NCBI RefSeq assembly: GCF_030063445.1
Contig: NZ_JASITD010000005.1
Coordinates: 1 to 64,000 of the forward strand
From: Hymenobacter sp. H14-R3
GTDB lineage: Bacteria; Bacteroidota; Bacteroidia; Cytophagales; Hymenobacteraceae
Length of the DNA stretch: 64,000 nucleotides
Reading direction: 5' to 3'
The notes under the pieces are model-generated. The model was given only the letters and a program-made list of their open reading frames with translations. It had not been told where the DNA came from and did not search any database. A program made the translations under genes and the position numbers. Positions 1 to 6,913 of the stretch are shown here, in pieces (within the stretch, counting starts at the first letter, position 1; each line of letters opens with the position of its first letter).

Positions 1-2
1 AG

Positions 3-119
3 GGCCAGTTCAAAACGGCCGTCCTCGACTTCTTCGACCGACTCCCCGAGTTTGGCCCAGAACTCGCGTCCCGTCTAACCCTCAAATTTCATATTCTCGA
101 TTCGCAGACTACCGCGTAA
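3..119 (+). CDS. C-terminal tail of an IS630-like transposase, cut by the window edge
   Basis: Reading frame 3 is open from the first base to a TAA at 117-119 and gives about 38 residues with a phenylalanine-rich run (FKTAVLDFFDRLP) followed by a basic/hydrophobic tail ending in FHILDSQTTA. This resembles the last helix and tail of IS630-family DDE transposases, where a helix with a double-Phe core precedes the end. The catalytic domain lies outside the window, so activity and the element's left end cannot be judged. No terminal inverted repeat could be assigned. Family call is from tail pattern only. Confidence 0.5.
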   Translation, partial: GQFKTAVLDFFDRLPEFGPELASRLTLKFHILDSQTTA

Positions 120-150
120 CGAGTATAGATGCCGAGAACGACCAGGAAAG

Positions 151-190
151 ATTGCCGCGCTCCACTGCGTTGCGCTCGCCATGACGGACG
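151..190. repeat. Half copy of an intergenic inverted repeat (family 2)
   Basis: The stretch starting attgccgcgctccactgcgt matches one arm of the complete hairpin at 54708-54817 with one mismatch in its first 20 bases. Only one arm is present, so it is a partial copy lying between the transposase tail and the next gene. Confidence 0.7.
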
Positions 191-217
191 TTATATGATT
201 ACTAACTACTTGATAAT

Positions 218-1066
218 ATGAAATTTATACTATATACTGCCTTGCTGCTTGCCACTACGGTGGCCAGCGCCCAAACCACCCGTGTGGTGCAAAACCTGCG
301 GCTGTGGCCGGAAGTGCAGGGCGAGGTAGCGCTAAAGAACGGTGATTACCTGCTGCTAACCCTGCGCGGCGAGCGCACGCAGGCCGATGCCTCTAGTTAC
401 CAGCCGCCGCGCCACCTGGGGTTCGATGCCGGGCAGGTGCGCGTAGGCTACGAGCATTTCTGGAATGCCAACTGGAGCTGGGGGGCCACGGCGCGCTTCA
501 ACGGCGGCAGCGGGCAGCTGCAAACGGGTAGCATAGCTGGCGAAACCTTTACGCCGGAGCTACTGCTGCGCCACCGCGCGCCCATTTTTGGAGGTATCAC
601 GTTTGGGCAGCGCCTCGGCGTGGAGCGCATATTTCCGACCACCAGCTACGTCGGTGGCTCGGGTCCTGGTAGCCAGACTTGGACCCGCCTGCGGGTTGAT
701 TTGGAGAAAATAGTGTCCTTCAGCGGCGAGGCCGCGGGCCTGGCCCTGCGCCCCCGCCTGAGCTACGAGGCCGGTACCCACCTGCGTTTCCAAAAGGACG
801 CTAACGACCAAGACGAGCGCACTATTCAGTACACCAGCCTGCGGGCGGAGGTGGGCGTGCGCCTGTCGCCGGCCATCGACCTGACGCCCTGGTTTGCCTA
901 CCAAACGGGGTATTTGGAGACGCTACCCCAATATGACAGAAACGGGGTGCAGACTTCTGGCGGTAAGCTCAACATCGTGTATCCCACGCTGGGGCTGGAA
1001 GCGCGGTTTACCATCTTGCCAACTGGCGGCAAAGCCGACCGCCAGCAGCTGCCAACGCAACACTAA
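218..1066 (+). CDS. Putative outer-membrane beta-barrel protein (DUF2490-like)
   Basis: 282 residues with a Sec signal peptide (hydrophobic residues 4-17, cleavage near ASAQ at 16-19). The rest alternates short amphipathic strands rich in aromatic and small residues, such as RLRVDLEKIVSF and LRAEVGVRLSP, separated by loops, as expected for a barrel of about 10-12 strands. The opening after the signal (NLRLWPEVQGEVAL) resembles the start of DUF2490 proteins, but I cannot confirm the family. Function unknown; probably a porin-like or structural outer-membrane protein. It stands alone, with an Hsp20 gene 216 bases downstream. Confidence 0.6.
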   Translation: MKFILYTALLLATTVASAQTTRVVQNLRLWPEVQGEVALKNGDYLLLTLRGERTQADASSYQPPRHLGFDAGQVRVGYEHFWNANWSWGATARFNGGSGQLQTGSIAGETFTPELLLRHRAPIFGGITFGQRLGVERIFPTTSYVGGSGPGSQTWTRLRVDLEKIVSFSGEAAGLALRPRLSYEAGTHLRFQKDANDQDERTIQYTSLRAEVGVRLSPAIDLTPWFAYQTGYLETLPQYDRNGVQTSGGKLNIVYPTLGLEARFTILPTGGKADRQQLPTQH

Positions 1067-1282
1067 CTGTAAGCGCGTCATTTTGGCTACTTGTATAATT
1101 GATTTTAACTACGCATCAGCCATATTATCAGGTGTTTAGTCGTTACACATAAGTAAATTGGGTAAAATGCTGCTTGCAGCAGCCAAAATGGCTGGCCGAT
1201 GCGTTCGGCATAGATTTTAAGGAAAGAAGGTAGCTCCGCCGGGATTGGCGGCCGGCTAATATCCTAAATACCTTTTCTTATC

Positions 1283-1729
1283 ATGTCTACGCTTTTGTAT
1301 AATACCCGGCCCACTATGCGGCCCGCCCGTGCTTTTAATTCTTTGCTGAACGAACTGTTGCGTGATGCGCAGCCGGCTACGCCCCAGCCCTCCACCACCT
1401 TCGTGCCCGCCGCCGACATCTTTGAAACGGCCCAGGGCTTTGAGCTACATCTGGCGCTGCCGGGCGTGGCCAAGGCTGCCGTGAGCCTCGATTTCCAGGA
1501 CAACCAATTGGTAGTGAGCGGCAACCGCCCTGCCCCAGCCACGGAGGGCGACAACGTGCCCCAGCTGCGCCGCGTCGAAACCCGCTTCGGGGAGTTTCGC
1601 CGGGCCTTCCGCCTGCCCGAAGCGGTGAGCGCGAAGCATATCAGCGCCGAAATGGCCGACGGCCTGCTGCGCGTGATGCTGCCTTTCGACACCGAAAAGG
1701 TGACCAAGCAGCACATCGAAGTGCGCTAG
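1283..1729 (+). CDS. Small heat-shock protein, Hsp20/alpha-crystallin family
   Basis: 148 residues, the usual size of bacterial Hsp20 chaperones. After a short variable N-terminus, the alpha-crystallin domain runs from about residue 35 to 140: it opens with PAADIFETAQGFELHLALPG, contains the conserved G-V-x(n)-L strand pattern and ends in the ADGLLRVMLP signature that precedes the last strand. These ATP-independent chaperones hold unfolded cytoplasmic proteins for refolding. The gene is single and followed by a clear terminator at 1739-1767. The long antisense frames over it are shadows. Confidence 0.95.
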   Translation: MSTLLYNTRPTMRPARAFNSLLNELLRDAQPATPQPSTTFVPAADIFETAQGFELHLALPGVAKAAVSLDFQDNQLVVSGNRPAPATEGDNVPQLRRVETRFGEFRRAFRLPEAVSAKHISAEMADGLLRVMLPFDTEKVTKQHIEVR

Positions 1730-1738
1730 CAACCAGTG

Positions 1739-1767
1739 AAAAGGGCACCTCAGCGGGTGCCTTTTTT
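1739..1767 (+). terminator. Rho-independent terminator after hsp20
   Basis: GGCACC and GGTGCC form a short GC stem with a 6-base loop, followed by a run of six T. It begins ten bases after the hsp20 stop codon. Confidence 0.8.
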
Positions 1768-1946
1768 GGTTTGGATACTGCACTACGCTATTCAGGATGC
1801 AACCGCTGGGCAATGCCGCAACTCTTTTTTGCGTTGCGCTTGTTGAAAGCTAAACTCTTTTCTATTTTCACGGGTAGTTATAGTGCGCGGCCCGGTGGGT
1901 AGGTGCTCTTCTTACGTTACTTTTTTTCGTTTTTAATTCAACCCCT

Positions 1947-3467
1947 ATGCAAGCTAAAAACATGATGCTCGGCCTGCTGACTTCTGCCGTATTGGGCGGC
2001 GGCGTGGCCGTGGGGGGCTATAAGCTACTGGAGACTGCGCCGGGCAACGGCGTGCAGACGACGGTAGCTTCTGACCCGCAGGTTCGCTACACTTCCGCCC
2101 TGCGCAGCAGCACCTATGCCGCGCCCGAGGGGCTCAACTTTGTGGCCGCCGCCGCGGCTACCACGCCGGCCGTGGTGCACGTAATGACCGAGTACAAGGC
2201 CGAGCCGCAGCAGCAGGCTTCGCGCATGCAGATGGACCCGTTTCTGCGCCAGTTTTTTGGCGACCAGCTGGAGGGCCAGCTGCACGGCCAGCGTCAGCCG
2301 CAGGGTGGGGGCGAAGGCTCGGGGTCGGGCGTGATTATTGCGGCCAACGGCTACATCGTGACCAACAACCACGTGATTGACAAGGCCTCCAAGGTAACGG
2401 TGGTGCTCGACGACAAGCGCAAGTTTGACGCCGAGGTGGTGGGCGCCGACCCCAGCACCGACCTGGCCGTGCTGAAGGTAAAGGCTGATAATCTGCCGTT
2501 TATCAAGTACGGTAACTCCGATGAGGTGAAGGTGGGCCAGTGGGTGCTGGCCGTGGGCAACCCCTTCAACCTGAACTCGACCGTAACGGCGGGCATCATT
2601 TCGGCCAAGGGCCGCAGCATCGGCATCCTGAGTCGCGAGCAGAACAGCATGGGTGTGGAGTCGTTCATCCAGACCGATGCCGTGGTGAACCCTGGCAACT
2701 CGGGCGGCGCGCTGGTGAACACCAGCGGCGACCTCATCGGCATCAACTCGGCTATTTCGTCGCACACCGGCTCGTTTGAGGGCTACGCCTTTGCCGTGCC
2801 CAGCTCCATTGTGAGCAAGGTGGTCGATGACTTGCTGAAATACAAGGTAGTACAGCGGGCCCTGCTGGGCGTGCGCATTCAGGAAGTAGATGCCCGCCTG
2901 GCTTCGGAGAAGAAGCTAAACACCCTGAACGGCGTGTACGTGCAGGGCCTGGGCGAGAAAAGCTCGGCGGCGGCGGCCGGCCTGAAAATCGGCGATATCA
3001 TCACCGACATCAACGGTGTGGCCGTGAACACCTCTTCGCAGTTACAGGAGCAGGTATCGCGTTTCCGCCCCGGCGATAAAATCAAGGTGGGCTACCTGCG
3101 CGGCAGCGACAAGCAGGTAGCTACGGCTACGCTCTTTAATGCGTCCAACACCACGGCTGTGGTGCGGGAGCTGGCCGCCGCCGCCGCCATCACCTACGAG
3201 GGTGCCAAGGTGGCCCCGGTGTCGGCGAAGCTCCAGAACCTGCTCGGGATTCAGGGTGGGGCCCAGATTTCGGGCATTAAGAGCAGCAACTTCAAGGAAA
3301 CCGGCATGGCGGATGGCTTCATCATCACGCGCATCGATAAGAACACCATCGCCAAGCCCACCGATGTGCAGGCCTACCTCGACGAGGCCAAGGACAACTC
3401 GGGCGCCCTCATCGAGGGCGTGTACCCCGATGGCCGCAAGGCGTTTTACCCCATCGGCCGCGAGTAA
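1947..3467 (+). CDS. HtrA/Deg-family periplasmic serine protease
   Basis: 506 residues. An N-terminal hydrophobic segment (residues 6-25) is a signal peptide or membrane anchor. The trypsin-like domain holds the triad: His142 in NNHVID, Asp172 in STDLAVLKV and Ser252 in NPGNSGGAL. A PDZ domain follows at about 305-395 (LLGVRIQEVD ... VAVNTSSQLQ), and a weaker second PDZ-like region fills the C-terminus to 506. This is the DegP/DegQ layout of two PDZ domains. It degrades or refolds misfolded envelope proteins. Monocistronic, with a terminator 21 bases after the stop. The gene name degP/degQ cannot be decided from sequence alone. Confidence 0.95.
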   Translation: MQAKNMMLGLLTSAVLGGGVAVGGYKLLETAPGNGVQTTVASDPQVRYTSALRSSTYAAPEGLNFVAAAAATTPAVVHVMTEYKAEPQQQASRMQMDPFLRQFFGDQLEGQLHGQRQPQGGGEGSGSGVIIAANGYIVTNNHVIDKASKVTVVLDDKRKFDAEVVGADPSTDLAVLKVKADNLPFIKYGNSDEVKVGQWVLAVGNPFNLNSTVTAGIISAKGRSIGILSREQNSMGVESFIQTDAVVNPGNSGGALVNTSGDLIGINSAISSHTGSFEGYAFAVPSSIVSKVVDDLLKYKVVQRALLGVRIQEVDARLASEKKLNTLNGVYVQGLGEKSSAAAAGLKIGDIITDINGVAVNTSSQLQEQVSRFRPGDKIKVGYLRGSDKQVATATLFNASNTTAVVRELAAAAAITYEGAKVAPVSAKLQNLLGIQGGAQISGIKSSNFKETGMADGFIITRIDKNTIAKPTDVQAYLDEAKDNSGALIEGVYPDGRKAFYPIGRE

Positions 3468-3487
3468 ACAGCCGTGTGGAAGATTGC

Positions 3488-3522
3488 AAAAGCCCTCGCC
3501 AGCTACTGGCGAGGGCTTTTTT
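3488..3522 (+). terminator. Rho-independent terminator after htrA
   Basis: AAAAGCCCTCGCCAG and TGGCGAGGGCTTTT form a nearly perfect stem with a short loop, followed by T residues, 21 bases past the protease stop codon. Confidence 0.9.
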
Positions 3523-3603
3523 ATGCGCTGCCTACTCCCGTTTTTGCCTAGCCGCTGCATCTTTGCCGGTGCTTTTATAGAGCCTGCTCTTTTCGGTTTC
3601 GCT

Positions 3604-4026
3604 ATGCTTACCCCTACTACCTATTCCCCCGAAAGCTTCACCATAGAACACCGGCCCGAGCAGCACCTGCTCATTGGCCGCTGGCTGCGCCCAGTGCCGC
3701 TGCAAGAGTTGCAAACCCACTACGAGGCCATGCTCGAAGCCGCCCTGGCCCACAACAGCTGCTGGCACTGGCTGCTGGATGTGCGCCGCCGGCCCTACCG
3801 CGATGCGGCGGCCGCGCAGTGGTTTGGCGAAGTGTATGCCCCTCGCCTGCCGCAGGTGCTGGGCCAGCCCGTGGTCATCGCCTACTTCGCGATGGTGAGC
3901 CAAGATGTGGCCAGTGAAGACGATACCCTGCGCAACAATATGGCGCAAGGTTCGCTCCAAGGTAGCCGTTACTGCTACTTCAACCAGGAAGGCGAAGCCC
4001 TGGCCTGGCTAACCCAGCAGCCGTAG
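3604..4026 (+). CDS. Small STAS-like protein of unknown function (paralogue of the 63.3-kb gene)
   Basis: 140 residues, no signal peptide. The start at 3604 is chosen because the frame upstream is only a shadow of the htrA 3' end. The pattern is strand-helix-strand-helix with a central WHWLLDVRRR and later PRLPQVLGQPVVIAYFAMV, which looks like a STAS/SpoIIAA-like alpha-beta fold. The protein at 63257-63733 shares the same plan (PYWLLDGR, PRVHRTLGR), so this is a small family in the genome. The C-terminal half is repeated as a remnant at about 6706-6913. It faces the delta-60 gene with 18 bases between stops. Role unknown. Confidence 0.75.
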   Translation: MLTPTTYSPESFTIEHRPEQHLLIGRWLRPVPLQELQTHYEAMLEAALAHNSCWHWLLDVRRRPYRDAAAAQWFGEVYAPRLPQVLGQPVVIAYFAMVSQDVASEDDTLRNNMAQGSLQGSRYCYFNQEGEALAWLTQQP

Positions 4027-4044
4027 CGTGGTTGGGGCCAGCGC

Positions 4045-6582
4045 CTATTGCAGCGCTACCCGGCGGGTAACGGTGCCGGTGGCGTACTGCACGCGCAGCA
4101 GATACAGGCCCGTGGGCAGGCCCGCCACATTGAGGGTGAGCGCACCGGCCGTGGTAGTTATTGGTAGCGTACGCACGGGGCGGCCCAGCGCATCGCACAG
4201 CTCCAAGGCGCGGGGCTGGGCGCGGGCATCAGGGGCTACGTGCAGCAGCCCGTGGGCGGGCACGGGCCATACCTCAGTGCGGGCAGCCAGTGCCAACGGG
4301 GTGGTGACAGCCAGCGCGTTGGGGGCAATAATGCGGGCCGCGCCGGAAGCAGCCTCGCTACCTACTGCAGTGAAAGAACCCCCAAGCACAATGCTGGCAT
4401 CGGGTTGCACCAGCACGCTGCGCACGTCCCCATTGGGGTTGGTGCTGGCAGCGAAGGAGTTATCGGGTTGCCCGGTGGGCAGCAGGCGGGCCAGGTAACT
4501 GGTGGTGGGGGAGGTGAAGCTGCCCCCTACCACTACCCGGCCATTGGGCTGAAGCGCCAGGCTATAAATCAGCGCAGTAGCCGGTAGGCTGGGCTGGAAG
4601 GTGTCGTCGAGGGTGCCGGCCGCAGTGAGGCGAGCCACGCCGGCGCGCGCCGTGCCATTGACCGAGCCAAACTGGCCGCCCACCAAAAGGCGGCCATCGG
4701 GCTGCAAGGCCAGGGCGTAGAGTCGGTGCAGGCCGCCGTTGGTGGCTGAGGCGGTGCCAAACTCCGAGGCATTATTGAAAGTGGCATCCAGGCTGCCCGT
4801 GCTGGTGTAGCGCACCACGCGGGAAGTAAGCAGGCCAGCGGAGCCCGGCGCCATAAAATCTTCGGCCACTACAATGCGGCCATCGGGCTGCACCAGCACG
4901 GCGGTGGCGGTGCTGGGTATGCCCAGGCCGGTAGCGTTTGTAATGTCGCGGGTAAAAGATGCGTCATAAGCGCCGGTCGCCGTCACCCGAAACAGGTAGC
5001 GAAAGCCAGCGCTTAAGGCGGCGCCGCACACCATCAGCCGCCCGTCGGGCTGCACGGCCAGCGCCGTAACGCCGCCGCCGCCTCCCAAAAAATAGCTAAA
5101 ACTGGCATCGGGGCTGCCGGCAGGGGTGAGCCGCCGCACGCCGGTTCCCCCTACCAGAATGCTGCCATCGGCCTGCAGGGCCAGGCAGCTGACAGTTGAT
5201 GGCTGCGCGCCAGTGGCTGCCGCAAAGCTGGCATCGACCACGCCGGCGGGCGAAAGACGCACCACCCGTTGCACCGGCTGGCCATTGAGTTCCGTAAAGT
5301 TGCCACCCAGCACCAGCTGGCCATCGGCCTGGCGCACTACGGCCGTGACGTAGCCGGGCCCCTGTAGCTTGGGGGTGAAGGCGTTATCGAGGGCCCCGGT
5401 GCTGGAAAGGTGACCCAGCGGAATCTCCACGCCGGCGGCGGTGAGAAAGGTGCCGCCCACCAGCACGGTGCCATCGGCTTGCAGCCCCACGGAGTAGGGC
5501 ATGGTGTTGGAGCCAGGGCTTATCCGAAACGAAGGGTCGAGGGTGCCGTCGGCGTTGAGGCGGGCCACGCGGGTGTTGTTAGCCAGCTTGAAGTCGCCGA
5601 TTACCAGGATTTTACCATCGGGCTGCACCAGTAGCGAGGCATCGTAGCGGTTGAAGGTGGAGCCCCCCGTGATAGCCGTGTTCGCAAAGCCGGTATCAAC
5701 GGTGCCGTTGGTATTCAGGCGCACGGCCCCGGTGCGGGTAGTTCCAATCGTTAGGTTGCCGCCGGCCAGTAGTATTTTGCCATCGGGCTGAAGCACTACG
5801 CTGGTAGGCTCGGAGCCAGCCGTGAAGGGCGAAGTAAAGGAGGCATCCAGGCTGCCAGTGGCGTTAAGGCGCACCAGACCGTTGGCCGGCTGGCCGTTAA
5901 ATGTTGTGAAGCTGCCGCTAACCAGAATTTTACCGTCGGGCTGCACCGCCACGGCATCCACATACGTGTAGGTGGGGCTGCTACCCCCCGTGCCCACGTT
6001 AAAGACGGGGTCTACGCTGCCATCGGCATTGAGGCGCACTACGCCGGCCGCCGGCTGGCCATTGAAGGTGTCGAACTCGCCCACCACCAGAGTTTTACCA
6101 TCGGCCTGCACGGCCAGGCCCTCTGCCAGGCCGGTAGCGCGGCCCTGCCCAGGGCCAGTGCCGGGGTCGAAGGCCGCGTCGGCGGTGCCATTGGCATTGA
6201 GGCGCAGCAGCCCCGAGCGGCTGAGGCCCCCGGCCGTAACGGTGCCGCCGTTGTAGGTGCCCAGCAGGTACTGGCCATTGGGCAGGCTCACCACCGCCGT
6301 GATGTTGCTGGCGCTGCCCACGCGCTGCGCAAAAGCCGGGTCGGGAGCCCCAGCGGCATCAAGCTGCACCAGGCTGCCTACCGCTACGCCATTGAAGCGT
6401 GAGAAGAAGCCGGCCACCACGCGCTTTCCATCAGCCTGTTGGGCACTCATGCTGTAGACCAGTCCCGAGGCATAGAGGCTAGTTGGCGGTGTAAAAGTGG
6501 GGTCGGGCGCTTGGGCGGCTGCCAGCCGCGGTAGTAAGGGGGCCAGCAGTAAGCCCAAGCTACAGAGTCGAAATGAATGCAT
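4045..6582 (-). CDS. Secreted delta-60-repeat protein with T9SS sorting tail (copy A)
   Basis: 845 residues from the ATG at 6582; this start gives a signal peptide (about 23 residues ending LAAAQ) that aligns end to end with copy B, whereas an ATG at 6591 would add three residues. The mature part holds 14 copies of a roughly 55-60-residue repeat with the core V/L-QPDGK-I-L-V-G-G-x-F, the delta-60 repeat, predicted to fold as beta-propeller-like blades. The last 80 residues (WPVPAH ... LYLLRVQYATG) match the Por secretion tail (T9SS type A). Exported by T9SS and attached or released at the surface; ligand unknown. Copy B is exactly the same length. Confidence 0.9.
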   Translation of the reverse strand: MHSFRLCSLGLLLAPLLPRLAAAQAPDPTFTPPTSLYASGLVYSMSAQQADGKRVVAGFFSRFNGVAVGSLVQLDAAGAPDPAFAQRVGSASNITAVVSLPNGQYLLGTYNGGTVTAGGLSRSGLLRLNANGTADAAFDPGTGPGQGRATGLAEGLAVQADGKTLVVGEFDTFNGQPAAGVVRLNADGSVDPVFNVGTGGSSPTYTYVDAVAVQPDGKILVSGSFTTFNGQPANGLVRLNATGSLDASFTSPFTAGSEPTSVVLQPDGKILLAGGNLTIGTTRTGAVRLNTNGTVDTGFANTAITGGSTFNRYDASLLVQPDGKILVIGDFKLANNTRVARLNADGTLDPSFRISPGSNTMPYSVGLQADGTVLVGGTFLTAAGVEIPLGHLSSTGALDNAFTPKLQGPGYVTAVVRQADGQLVLGGNFTELNGQPVQRVVRLSPAGVVDASFAAATGAQPSTVSCLALQADGSILVGGTGVRRLTPAGSPDASFSYFLGGGGGVTALAVQPDGRLMVCGAALSAGFRYLFRVTATGAYDASFTRDITNATGLGIPSTATAVLVQPDGRIVVAEDFMAPGSAGLLTSRVVRYTSTGSLDATFNNASEFGTASATNGGLHRLYALALQPDGRLLVGGQFGSVNGTARAGVARLTAAGTLDDTFQPSLPATALIYSLALQPNGRVVVGGSFTSPTTSYLARLLPTGQPDNSFAASTNPNGDVRSVLVQPDASIVLGGSFTAVGSEAASGAARIIAPNALAVTTPLALAARTEVWPVPAHGLLHVAPDARAQPRALELCDALGRPVRTLPITTTAGALTLNVAGLPTGLYLLRVQYATGTVTRRVALQ

Positions 6583-6705
6583 AGAGAACAAAAAAAGGAA
6601 GGAGGACTGATAGTCTTGCCCCGAATATACTGGTATCCGCTAGCGCGCCGGCGCCGCGGCTACGCCGTGCCAGCGCTAGTAGTCAGGCTCTGGCGAGCCC
6701 GTCCT

Positions 6706-6913
6706 CAATGCCTGCTTCGCCATGGTGAGCCAGGAGGTAGCCCGCGAAGATGACATCCTGTGGCCAAATAGGGTGCAGGGCTCGCTACAGGGCAGCCGCT
6801 ATTGCTACTTTAACCAGGAAAGCGCGGCCCTGGCCTGGCTAGGCCAGCAACCAACCGTAGCCGGGTTGGGGCTAGCCGGGCCAGGGCCGCGGTATGGTAT
6901 GCTAGGTAAGTAG
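6706..6913 (+). pseudogene. Remnant of a second STAS-like gene
   Basis: From about 6706 the reading frame gives NACFAMVSQEVAREDD and then QGSLQGSRYCYFNQE, almost identical to the C-terminal third of the 3604-4026 protein. The upstream two thirds are missing, replaced by about 100 unrelated bases. A few extra bases near the end put the ancestral stop out of frame, so the frame runs on to 6913. It lies just downstream of the convergent delta-60 copy B, in the same relation as the intact pair, and is best read as a decayed duplicate. Confidence 0.85.

Noticed and set aside
3139..3603. In-frame upstream extension of the STAS-like gene through the end of htrA
   Set aside because: The translation is Arg/Pro/Ser-rich frame shadow of htrA and crosses a terminator at 3488-3522.
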